NCBI GenBank assembly: GCA_024762485.1
Contig: JANTHH010000078.1
Coordinates: forward strand, 1 to 11,315
Direction: 5' to 3'
DNA length: 11,315 nucleotides
From: Chromatiales bacterium
Lineage (GTDB): Bacteria > Pseudomonadota > Gammaproteobacteria > Chromatiales > Chromatiaceae
Shown here: positions 1 through 6,332 of the stretch, piece after piece
Layout: each line of letters opens with the position of its first letter
Position numbering within the stretch: the stretch's first letter is position 1
Notes under the pieces: model-generated
Database searches by the model: none
The model's input: only the letters and a program-made list of their open reading frames with translations
Told to the model about the DNA's origin: nothing
Position numbers and translations under genes: made by a program

Positions 1-140
1 CCGCCCCGCTGGCGGCCCGCATCGCCGGCCGGGTGGGCCGCCTGATGGGCGGACGCAAGGTCGACGTGGTGCTTCATGCCCCCAACCTGCGGGAGCTAGC
101 GATCCATGAGGTGGCACAGCGCGAGGGTATTCCGCTGTGA
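1..140 (+). CDS. Minimal nucleotidyltransferase (MNT-domain) protein, copy 1, C-terminal part only
   Basis: Only the last 45 codons are inside the window (reading frame from base 3, stop TGA at 138-140). The visible part carries GGRKVDVVLHAPN, which matches the strand of MNT-type nucleotidyltransferases that holds the third catalytic Asp. It aligns without gaps to the C-terminus of the complete gene at 257-556, with 20 of 41 residues identical by eye, so the two are tandem paralogues. The GSx10DxD metal-binding motif would lie upstream of the window. Proteins of this family are usually about 100 residues and are paired with a HEPN-domain protein, acting as an AMP-transferring antitoxin or a related nucleotidyltransferase. 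The stop codon sits in a GTGA that could start a partner gene, but that frame closes after eight codons. The family call is firm; the biological role is inferred. Confidence 0.7.
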   Translation, partial: APLAARIAGRVGRLMGGRKVDVVLHAPNLRELAIHEVAQREGIPL

Positions 141-196
141 ACCTCGATCCACGGAAAGACTGATCGGCCCCCGTCCCTGAACGCTCTGTGCGGGAT

Positions 197-220
197 GTGG
201 TTGAGTGCAGCGAAACCCAC
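197..220. repeat. Imperfect palindromic intergenic repeat (REP-like)
   Basis: The arms are GTGGTT (197-202) and AACCCAC (214-220), complementary apart from one bulged base, around a GAGTGCAGCGA centre. The reverse strand reads GTGGGTTTCGCTGCACTCAA, very close to the GGGTTTCGCTGCGCTCAACCC palindrome that I recall being scattered through many proteobacterial intergenic regions. Only one copy is in this window, so its repeated nature is recall, not observation. It sits in the 116-base gap between the two MNT genes, just upstream of the -10-like box of the second. Confidence 0.45.
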
Positions 221-244
221 CATCGAGCGCTGCAAGCGCCAAGG

Positions 245-250
245 TATACT
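245..250 (+). promoter_or_regulatory. Candidate -10 box (TATACT) for MNT copy 2
   Basis: TATACT matches the sigma-70 -10 consensus at 5 of 6 bases and lies 6 bases upstream of the ATG at 257. A start of transcription 6-7 bases downstream would fall on the ATG itself, so the message could be leaderless. No good -35 hexamer is seen 16-18 bases upstream, and the only Shine-Dalgarno-like bases (AAGG at 241-244) are 12 bases from the ATG. A chance match is quite possible. Confidence 0.3.
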
Positions 251-256
251 TTGCGC

Positions 257-556
257 ATGCGCCTGACAGCCGAACAGATCCGCCTCATCCGCAAGGTCAT
301 CGACGAGACCGCGGGCACGGACGCGCAGGTGAAACTGTTCGGCTCCCGCCTGCTCGACCAACGCAAAGGTGGCGATATCGACCTCCTTGTGAGCGTGCCG
401 CAAGCCGTCGAGAATGCCGCCTTGCTCGCTTCGCGCATCGAGGCGCGATTGCAACGGGCATTGGGGGAACGCAAGGTCGACGTCCTGGTGGCCGCACCGA
501 ACCTGGAATCAAAGCCGATACATCGCATTGCCGAGAAGGAAGGCCATTTGCTGTGA
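257..556 (+). CDS. Minimal nucleotidyltransferase (MNT-domain) protein, copy 2
   Basis: A complete 99-residue protein, the usual size for stand-alone MNT nucleotidyltransferases (polymerase-beta fold). The signature is KLFGSRLLDQRKGGDIDLLV at residues 26-45: G29-S30, then the metal-binding pair D40 and D42. RKVDVLV at 72-78 supplies the third carboxylate, D75. All catalytic residues are therefore intact. Family members transfer nucleotides, often AMP, and many are antitoxins that modify a HEPN ribonuclease encoded next door. The frame is open upstream to 188, but the ATG at 257 fits the family length and the upstream residues look like translated intergenic repeat. The stop TGA overlaps a GTG (553-555) that opens the remnant partner frame. 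Function as an antitoxin is inferred; with the partner damaged, the gene may be an orphan. Confidence 0.8.
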   Translation: MRLTAEQIRLIRKVIDETAGTDAQVKLFGSRLLDQRKGGDIDLLVSVPQAVENAALLASRIEARLQRALGERKVDVLVAAPNLESKPIHRIAEKEGHLL

Positions 557-726
557 TCGACGCCATCGACCAGAAGCGCCCACAAGCACTGACCCGGATG
601 CTGAAAAAGGAGCTGCAACACCTCCCGCGTATCGGTGCCCGACTGTTTGCACGCCCCTTTACGGTCGAGATGGCGGTCCGACTCGATCGAGAGGGCGATC
701 TGGCAACGGCTTGGGCCGCACACTAG
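553..726 (+). pseudogene. Truncated HEPN-like partner of the MNT gene
   Basis: A 57-codon frame that starts with GTG in a GTGA overlap with the MNT stop, the coupling expected for an MNT/HEPN pair. The residues MIDAIDQKRPQALTRMLKKE followed by LPRIGARLFARPFTVEMAVRL resemble, from memory, the N-terminus of HEPN-type proteins of about 120-140 residues found next to MNT genes. The frame breaks right after EGDLA. In another frame the next bases (roughly 699-770) encode GLGRTLADRSRTLPMRRAL, which resembles the expected continuation GRLQDTLADK-LLP-LLRAL with codons missing. The conserved RxxxxH catalytic motif of HEPN ribonucleases is not present in this frame. A decayed toxin-like gene is the best reading; a genuine short protein cannot be excluded. 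Confidence 0.5.
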
Positions 727-749
727 CCGATAGATCGCGAACCCTACCC

Positions 750-1880
750 ATGCGCCGTGCCTTGGTACAAATCCTCCGCCTGGAGACCAGCGCCCGCTGG
801 CTGGGTCCCCTCCTGCCTGAACAGGCGATCGAAGACGAATTACAACGACATTTCGCGCAACGTTTCACGCCCGAGCAGCGCCTGCGACTGCACAAACAGC
901 CACCGCGCGTCTTCGTTGCCGTGAAGCACCACAACTGGGAACAGGCCGGGCTGATCGACAGCTGGGCCGAGGTCGCCGAGACCGTTCCATGGGACTGGGG
1001 CAACCAATATGACCAACACGCCGCTGACTGGTACGCCAAGGGCAAGCCAGCATTCAACGAGGCGCTGTATCGGCGTGTCGCTCAGACCCATGCCGAGCGT
1101 CCTCTCACCCATTTCTTCGGCTACCTCTCCGGTCGCTGGGTCTATCCCGAGACCATTCGCCGTATAGGCGAACTGGGCATCGTCACCCTCAACTTCGGCT
1201 TCGACGACAGCCACCGATTCTGGGGCAAGTACCGGCACGGCCAGTGGACCGGCAATGCCGGCGTCGCACGTGCCTTCGACCTGAACATCACCGCCCAGGA
1301 TCCCGCCGACGTAGTCAAGTTTCGCCTTGCCGGCGCCCGCGCCCTCTACCTGCCGCCCGGCGGCAATCCCCGGGCCTTCGCTAACCTGCCCAGGGTCGAG
1401 AAGCGCTACTTTGTCAGCTTCGTGGGTCAGTGCTATGGCGTGAGAAAGGAATACATCGATTATCTGCGCGAGCACGGAATCGACGTCTACGCACGGGGCG
1501 AAGGCTGGCCCGAGGGGCCCGTCAGCCATGACGAGATGCTGGAGATCTATGCCGCCTCGCACATCATCCTGGGGTTCGGCTTCACGGGACACAGTCGGCG
1601 CAAGACTGCGGTAAAAGGGCGGGATTTCGAGATACCGCTCACTGGTGTAGCCTATATGACCTCGTACAATCGGGTACTGGCAGAGAACTTCGCCGACGAC
1701 AAGGAGATACTTTTTTTTCGCAGTGCGCAACAGGCCGTCAGCCTGCTGACACCCTTGTTACAGAATCCCACCGCGTTGGCCGCACTCGGACAAAACGGCA
1801 GAGACAAGGCCCTCCAAAACCATACCTGGGAAAGGCGTTGGCAACATATGCTGGCGCTTCTAGATACGGCACTCATGTAG
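750..1880 (+). CDS. CgeB-like glycosyltransferase (GT-B fold, glycosyl transferases group 1 C-terminal domain)
   Basis: A 376-residue protein. The N-terminal half has a Rossmann-type start, PPRVFVAVKHHNWEQ (residues 51-65), and the C-terminal half has the group-1-like nucleotide-sugar site, HSRRKTAVKGRDFEIPLTG (281-299). This is followed by the family's tail, in which an Asp/Glu-rich segment (AENFADDKEILFF, 311-323) precedes a helical end closing with HTWERRW (358-364). Proteins of this kind transfer sugars during spore-coat, capsule or O-antigen assembly in the cytoplasm; donor and acceptor are unknown. The ATG at 750 is 23 bases after the HEPN-like remnant stop and has no clear ribosome site. 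The frame is open further upstream, but that part overlaps the MNT/HEPN coding. A T8 run preceded by AAGGAG lies inside the gene at 1701-1718. It converges on the sulfotransferase gene, with a 50-base gap. The family is fairly sure; the exact start is less so. Confidence 0.75.
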   Translation: MRRALVQILRLETSARWLGPLLPEQAIEDELQRHFAQRFTPEQRLRLHKQPPRVFVAVKHHNWEQAGLIDSWAEVAETVPWDWGNQYDQHAADWYAKGKPAFNEALYRRVAQTHAERPLTHFFGYLSGRWVYPETIRRIGELGIVTLNFGFDDSHRFWGKYRHGQWTGNAGVARAFDLNITAQDPADVVKFRLAGARALYLPPGGNPRAFANLPRVEKRYFVSFVGQCYGVRKEYIDYLREHGIDVYARGEGWPEGPVSHDEMLEIYAASHIILGFGFTGHSRRKTAVKGRDFEIPLTGVAYMTSYNRVLAENFADDKEILFFRSAQQAVSLLTPLLQNPTALAALGQNGRDKALQNHTWERRWQHMLALLDTALM

Positions 1881-1930
1881 CCAACCAAGCCGGCCAGATA
1901 CCCAGCAGCCTCTCATTGACGATAGCCGTA

Positions 1931-2560
1931 TCAGCAATAGCCGAAACGACGCATGAAAAAATAGAAAGAGCGACTGATAAGTTCGATCTGTTCAGAATCG
2001 AAGACCTCGACGTGATATCCGGGCTCACCCCTGAACCGCGACACATGGTTACCATGGAATTTTGTCTTTTTATCAACTTCAGAGAAATCCCGCAGGCCGG
2101 CGGTGTGCTCCACCACAGATTCAAGCCGCAATTTCTGCGTGATCCGTCCCACCTTCTCCTCTGTCACCTTTACATCAAGGAATTCCGCAACCGATCGCAC
2201 TGCCCCTGCCAAATCACAATAAAAATTCTCATAACGGAGCATCAATGTATTTGATTGATCGCTAACCCGCACGGCGTCCCAAATTCCGGAGAGATTGAGC
2301 AATACGATCTGCCTTTCAAGGGATGCCTGATTTAGTTCAATCTTCTGCGACTCAAACAATGAGGCCATCACATCCAATGGGTTCCGGTAGGTGCAGACGA
2401 TAGGCAAGGACTCTCCCACGCCGCGCAGATCATGCACCTTCTTGACCCGTGCATACGGCAGTAACGCCTTTATCACGTTATATATAAGCGTGCTTCCGCT
2501 ACGGGGAACACCAAACTGGATAATTTTTCGAAACAGCTGCATATCCGCGCATGCTCTCAT
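1931..2560 (-). CDS. PAPS-dependent sulfotransferase family protein
   Basis: A 209-residue protein, somewhat shorter than most sulfotransferases (about 250-300). The 5'-phosphosulfate loop is GVPRSGSTL at residues 17-25. The 3'-phosphate site is CTYRNPLDVMAS (56-67), with R59 and S67 in the expected places. LRYENF (108-113) is also typical. Near the end, NHVSRFRGEPG (171-181) resembles the C-terminal loop that closes over PAPS. It probably transfers sulfate to a hydroxyl of the glycan made by this operon. The chosen ATG at 2560 overlaps the upstream stop as ATGA; an ATG at 2542 would shorten it by six residues and puts the start nearer the P-loop, as in many relatives. It is the last gene of the - strand operon, and its base composition is clearly less GC-rich than the promoter-proximal genes. 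Substrate unknown. Confidence 0.78.
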   Translation of the reverse strand: MRACADMQLFRKIIQFGVPRSGSTLIYNVIKALLPYARVKKVHDLRGVGESLPIVCTYRNPLDVMASLFESQKIELNQASLERQIVLLNLSGIWDAVRVSDQSNTLMLRYENFYCDLAGAVRSVAEFLDVKVTEEKVGRITQKLRLESVVEHTAGLRDFSEVDKKTKFHGNHVSRFRGEPGYHVEVFDSEQIELISRSFYFFMRRFGYC

Positions 2561-3507
2561 CCTGAGCAAGAGTCCTCTGGCTGTTTTTTCGAGGCAAAGA
2601 AATAGCTGTTTCCCGGGAGATGCCGTAACTCTTCGATCTTCACATCGAACTGCCCCGCCAGCGCATCCCCCCAACTATTGAAATACTCCAGATTGTCCAA
2701 ATCCTCGAAGCGATGCTGAAAGGCAATCAGAAGAAAATCGAATGCTGATAGCCGCTCGGGCACCAGCTCACGGACGACGACAGGTGACTCACTCAGCGAC
2801 CATGTAGCCAAAAACAACTTGGGCGCAGCGTCCCGCCAGCTTCCCAGCTTTTCATCGACGCTCTCAAAGTCCGACACACACTCCATAGTGTTCGATTCGG
2901 CAGACAGGTACCCAAGAGAGCCGAGATAGAAGCGTTGCATCGCAGAAAACGCCGGCAAGTCTTGGATCAGGTATTGCCCCGCAAAGCCAAGCTGCCGAAA
3001 CAAGCGTGCCATACTCCCATAACCGCCGCCGAATTCGTAAACCATCCCCAGCGCATCCACCCTGATGTCCCCAAAGGTCTCAAACCGGGCAAGGCTGTAG
3101 GCATGGTGAATCAGATTACCACTAGAGCGGGGATAGCGGGGATAGGGCCGGGGACGTCCAATGGGCGACTCCCGCAAAGCGGGCTTCCAACGGCTTTCCC
3201 AGTCTGGCAACCGACGCAGCCAACGCAGCTCCTCTGCCACGTAACGTGGATTGGAGACAAACATGCTCTTCCGCACCACCGGCCACTGCAGGAACTCTCG
3301 CGGATCACCCGCATCAGCATGACGCCGCAATTCACTGCTGAATTCCAGCCAAGTATCTGTCACATTCTCCCTACTGCTGCAGCCACGTGCCTCTATAGTG
3401 GACAGCTCGTCCCGCAGCTTCTGTGCCAGCGCCAAGTCCCGCTCGTCCGCTGGTGGCATTGGAAGCTCGAACAACTTGAGTAACAGACCCTTAAACCAAT
3501 TCACCAT
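2557..3507 (-). CDS. Putative sugar O-methyltransferase (class I SAM-dependent)
   Basis: A 316-residue protein. The central SAM-binding motif I is VYEFGGGYGSMARLF (residues 156-170), followed by YLIQDLPAFSAMQ (179-191), where the acidic residue after strand 2 sits. This EFGGGYG...DLPAF pattern is the one I associate with 'putative sugar O-methyltransferase' proteins of polysaccharide loci. The N-terminal 150 residues are mostly helical and include a Pro/Arg/Tyr-rich stretch (RPRPYPRYPR, 118-127). The likely role is methylation of a sugar hydroxyl in the glycan. The ATG at 3507 was chosen because MVNWFKGLLLKLF looks like a natural N-terminus; a GTG at 3528 would add seven residues. Neither has a strong ribosome site. 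It ends in an ATGA overlap with the sulfotransferase, so the two are probably translated together. The methyltransferase class is firm; the acceptor is unknown. Confidence 0.72.
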   Translation of the reverse strand: MVNWFKGLLLKLFELPMPPADERDLALAQKLRDELSTIEARGCSSRENVTDTWLEFSSELRRHADAGDPREFLQWPVVRKSMFVSNPRYVAEELRWLRRLPDWESRWKPALRESPIGRPRPYPRYPRSSGNLIHHAYSLARFETFGDIRVDALGMVYEFGGGYGSMARLFRQLGFAGQYLIQDLPAFSAMQRFYLGSLGYLSAESNTMECVSDFESVDEKLGSWRDAAPKLFLATWSLSESPVVVRELVPERLSAFDFLLIAFQHRFEDLDNLEYFNSWGDALAGQFDVKIEELRHLPGNSYFFASKKQPEDSCSG

Positions 3508-3546
3508 CTCACCATGTGGGTTCCCCACCGATACCGAAAATACCTT

Positions 3547-3559
3547 GTGAAAAATTCAC
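3547..3559. repeat. Short inverted repeat in the only sizeable gap of the operon
   Basis: GTGAA-AAA-TTCAC forms a perfect 5-base stem with a 3-base loop, and flanking CTT/AAG extends it with one bulge. It lies in the 77-base gap between the family 2 glycosyltransferase and the sugar O-methyltransferase. No run of T follows on either strand, so it is a poor intrinsic terminator. It may be a weak RNA hairpin or an operator; function unknown. Confidence 0.3.
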
Positions 3560-3584
3560 GAAGCGCTCTGCACCACAGCCTTCT

Positions 3585-4442
3585 TCAATCGCCATCTGCA
3601 AGAGATCCATCGTCTACGATCCTGAAATCCCGACCAAAATGCCTAGGACGGTAATTTGCTCGTATCACTTCCAGCTCACTGGCAATCTCCGGGAAAAGCA
3701 CCTTCATCCGGCGGAACCGCTCTTCCCGCGCGGATTCGAATGCGGCCAACTTCTCTGGATTGATTCTCCTGTTTATGAACATGGCCGGCCATTTTTTTGG
3801 ATACCGCTTAAAGAACTTCCCCCCTGACATAGTGGCACCAGGCCCTAGCCAAAGGAGTGCGGCACATAATAAATCTGCGTCCAAAAATCCGGCCTTCGAA
3901 ACAGCCTCTCGCAAAATGGGAAGACGCATCAACGAATACACCATATTCGTTTTATGCGAGTAGATGTGACGGTTTACATATCGCAGTACCCTCTTCTCTC
4001 TCGACTCATCCTCCACAAACCGAAATCGGTCAACTGGAACCGTCTGCCATAAGCGGTAATTGATGCTCTTAAGCACCACCTTCCCAAGCGCGAAGATTGC
4101 ATTGGGATTACTTTCCAAGGTAGACACCGCATTATCCAGCCAATCTCTCGACCATAGGTCATCATACGCCGCCCACATGAAGTAATCGGACTCCGCCATC
4201 TGCAGTACCGAAACAAAATTAGCGGTAGCACCGACATTTTCGGCTTGCCGCACGTAATGGATGCGAGGATCCGAGTCAGCAAATGCACGGCAAATGGCAG
4301 GCGTCGAATCCGTAGATGCGTTGTCGGAAATCAGCAGCACAAATCTCATATAACTCTGCCGTAGCAAAGATTTGATCGCCTGCCCAATGTACTTCTCCCC
4401 ATTGAAGACAGGCATCCCCACCGTGATTGTTGGCTGTGACAC
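3585..4442 (-). CDS. Glycosyltransferase family 2 (GT-A fold)
   Basis: A 285-residue protein that begins with the classic family 2 start ITVGMPVFNGEKYIGQAIKS (residues 6-25). ISDNASTDST (38-47) forms the nucleotide-binding part, and AAYDDLW (91-97) holds the DxD-like metal site. The protein is soluble, with no clear membrane segment. It should transfer one sugar from a nucleotide donor in the cytoplasm during repeat-unit assembly; its place in this operon makes the branched deoxysugar a candidate donor, but that is inference. The start is a GTG at 4442, which gives the correct family start and lies 10 bases after the upstream stop; no good ribosome site precedes it, so coupling to the upstream gene is likely. 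About 50 percent GC in a sampled stretch, below the proximal genes. Confidence 0.85.
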   Translation of the reverse strand: MSQPTITVGMPVFNGEKYIGQAIKSLLRQSYMRFVLLISDNASTDSTPAICRAFADSDPRIHYVRQAENVGATANFVSVLQMAESDYFMWAAYDDLWSRDWLDNAVSTLESNPNAIFALGKVVLKSINYRLWQTVPVDRFRFVEDESREKRVLRYVNRHIYSHKTNMVYSLMRLPILREAVSKAGFLDADLLCAALLWLGPGATMSGGKFFKRYPKKWPAMFINRRINPEKLAAFESAREERFRRMKVLFPEIASELEVIRANYRPRHFGRDFRIVDDGSLADGD

Positions 4443-4452
4443 GGGAGCAGTT

Positions 4453-5226
4453 TCAGCTCTCTACGCGTTTGAGAAATCCATCAGGTGCAACCGTTATCTG
4501 CAGTTTATCTTGGATGGACCTGTCTATAATGAAGTTGCTATTCGTCTCCAGGAATTTCCACACCGCTGTCTTGGGATTGTCACCCGGACCCCAAGGTCGG
4601 TCCGGAAACATGTCATCCGAAAGATCCTCGACAATAGTGTCGAATACCACGCAATAGCTACCAACAGACACCAAGCCAGAATAGGCATTCAACTCGGCGA
4701 GGACATGTTCGTGCGTATGATTCGAGTCCAGAAACACCATCACACTCCCTAAGCCGGCAGCACACTGTCTGACCTCATCAACGATGGCCGGGTCAATGGA
4801 AGATCCCTCGATCATGTCGATCCGGCCACGCATGGGATGCTGCTCGATCGCATTACGGTTGTGCTGGCGAATATCGATATCGACACCCAATACACGCCGT
4901 TTCGGTTCCGTCGGATCCAGTAAGACGCCCTGTTCCACTGCATCACAATAGTCGAGCAACGCCAGCAGCGAAGCACTCAGAATGAGCGAGCCGCCATGTG
5001 CAACCCCCGTATCTATGACCAGGTCCGGTCGCACCTTCCAGATCAGCTCCTGGACAGCCACCATGTCCTGCGGGTACTGGATAATGGGCCGCCCCATCCA
5101 GGAGAAATTATAGGAATATTGCATCTCGATCGAACGCTCGAGAAATCGCCGCACCGCCTCCTTCAAGTTATCGTCGGATGCCTGCGCTGCAATTCGCGCC
5201 TGCACTTCTTTCTCGAACTCATTCAT
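4453..5226 (-). CDS. CmcI-like methyltransferase ('cephalosporin hydroxylase' family)
   Basis: A 257-residue protein with the full set of CmcI-family marks: FSWMGRPIIQYPQD (residues 41-54), SAM loop DTGVAHGGS (72-80), acidic GVDIDIR (114-120), DSNHTHEHV (167-175) and YCVVFDT (191-197). Family names refer to cephalosporin hydroxylation, but characterised relatives are SAM-dependent methyltransferases (CmcI itself, mycobacterial rhamnosyl O-methyltransferases), often metal-dependent; the Asp at 167 and Asp at 196 are candidate ligands. In this setting O-methylation of a sugar is the probable job. The ATG at 5226 was chosen because MNEFEKEVQARIA matches the usual family N-terminus. A GTG at 5262 would add 12 residues and overlap the upstream stop as GTGA, so it is a real alternative. 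The next gene begins 10 bases after its stop. Confidence 0.85.
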   Translation of the reverse strand: MNEFEKEVQARIAAQASDDNLKEAVRRFLERSIEMQYSYNFSWMGRPIIQYPQDMVAVQELIWKVRPDLVIDTGVAHGGSLILSASLLALLDYCDAVEQGVLLDPTEPKRRVLGVDIDIRQHNRNAIEQHPMRGRIDMIEGSSIDPAIVDEVRQCAAGLGSVMVFLDSNHTHEHVLAELNAYSGLVSVGSYCVVFDTIVEDLSDDMFPDRPWGPGDNPKTAVWKFLETNSNFIIDRSIQDKLQITVAPDGFLKRVES

Positions 5227-5258
5227 TTCCGCATTTCCACCATGTCTAAATATCTGGA

Positions 5259-6332
5259 TCACAAGACAGCATCGACTGCCACATATCGGTAACGACCGTT
5301 TGTCATCTCTCGAATCTCGGACATATAGTTGCGATTCATCACCAGCAGAAGATCACCTTCCGCTGCCTGCTCCTCCAACGCCCTGGGCTCTAGTATCTGC
5401 AGCCCACTCACTGGAGCGAAAGCCCCTTGCTTGGCCGGGTTGATATCGACGAGCCCAGCCAGCGATGCATCACGGCGCTGCATCATCAACGAAAATATGA
5501 CTCCCTTGGATGAAGCCCCCCATACAAAAGGACTCCTTCCCGTCTTCTTGGAGAATTGCCGGATGTTCTCGGCCAGATCCTCAACGGAGGAGATAAAATC
5601 ATCGGACAGGGTGACCAAATCACCTAGTGTGGGCGTCCGCAGCGAACCAATGTCGACTACGGCATAGAGATATTGCCCCCCGAAGATACGGCCGGATTCA
5701 TACACTGTGGAAAACATTCGCTGGAAATCATCCAGGCGAAAATAGTTAACATGTTCATAGAAGATATCGAACCAGGCCCGATTCTCGATGATCCAGTCGA
5801 AACAAGGGACTTCTATATAGAGTCGGCCACGTTTTTCGTTTGCCTCCGCGAGGCGAGCGAGAAAACCCAGCGGATCGGACACGTGCTCGAGCATGTGCCT
5901 GAGTATCAGATCATCGGCTTTCACCCCACACCCGGGCTCAAAAGCATGCCGCGCAATCCGCGGATTGTCGCCCTCATAGGCTGGATCCATGCCCCGGACA
6001 TCGAATCCACGTGCCTGCAGTACTTCTAGAAAAAAACCCTTCCCGCAACCCACTTCCAACAGGCGACCGGACAGGTGGCGGGACACGATTTTCGAAACTT
6101 GTTCCAGGTGCCGCCGAAAGCGTGGACTGAGCGCCTGCTCGTTCTGGTAATCAGTGTCGTAGGTTATGAGAGACGGGTCGAAGGCGCGGTTCCGTATCAA
6201 ACCGGTCTCTGTATCCTGTACGAGCTCGACGTCGCCCTTGGGGCTGGTACGGGCTTCTTCTGCAGAAGAATAGACCCGGTTCTGTAGTACCGGCAGTCCC
6301 TCGACCCGATACAACACAATGGAATGACTCAT
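5259..6332 (-). CDS. NovU/TylC3-like methyltransferase lacking the zinc-binding cysteines
   Basis: A 357-residue class I SAM methyltransferase. Motif I is LLEVGCGKGFFLE (residues 91-103), the active-site region is FYEHVNYF (191-198), and the C-terminal domain carries VDINPAKQGAFAPVSG (295-310), as in sugar C-methyltransferases. The N-terminal part (about 1-60) has the layout of the family's zinc domain, including ELVQDTETGLIRN (36-48), but the expected Cys-x2-Cys pairs are absent: where relatives have LVxCxxCGL there is LVQDTETGL. The structure is thus that of a C-methyltransferase with a degenerate zinc module. It may methylate carbon or oxygen of a sugar, or act in concert with the intact paralogue at 7165-8391. 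The start ATG overlaps the upstream stop as ATGA, with GGA seven bases before it. The superfamily is sure; the reaction is not. Confidence 0.8.
   Translation of the reverse strand: MSHSIVLYRVEGLPVLQNRVYSSAEEARTSPKGDVELVQDTETGLIRNRAFDPSLITYDTDYQNEQALSPRFRRHLEQVSKIVSRHLSGRLLEVGCGKGFFLEVLQARGFDVRGMDPAYEGDNPRIARHAFEPGCGVKADDLILRHMLEHVSDPLGFLARLAEANEKRGRLYIEVPCFDWIIENRAWFDIFYEHVNYFRLDDFQRMFSTVYESGRIFGGQYLYAVVDIGSLRTPTLGDLVTLSDDFISSVEDLAENIRQFSKKTGRSPFVWGASSKGVIFSLMMQRRDASLAGLVDINPAKQGAFAPVSGLQILEPRALEEQAAEGDLLLVMNRNYMSEIREMTNGRYRYVAVDAVL

Noticed and set aside
414..749. Upstream extension of the CgeB-like frame into the MNT gene
   Set aside because: The extension overlaps the MNT and HEPN-like coding in another frame and reads as low-similarity Arg/Cys-rich sequence; the ATG at 750 gives a normal protein.
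840..1730. Long open frame of 296 codons on the - strand, antisense to the CgeB-like gene
   Set aside because: It mirrors the codon structure of the + strand gene, which has clear glycosyltransferase motifs; the antisense translation shows no recognisable domain.
1881..1930. Expected bidirectional terminator between the convergent genes
   Set aside because: No GC-rich stem followed by T residues is present on either strand in these 50 bases.
4453..5226. Antibiotic-tailoring (cephalosporin) role suggested by the CmcI family name
   Set aside because: The neighbours are all sugar-nucleotide and glycan genes, and most family members of this type sit in polysaccharide loci; the name reflects the founding member only.
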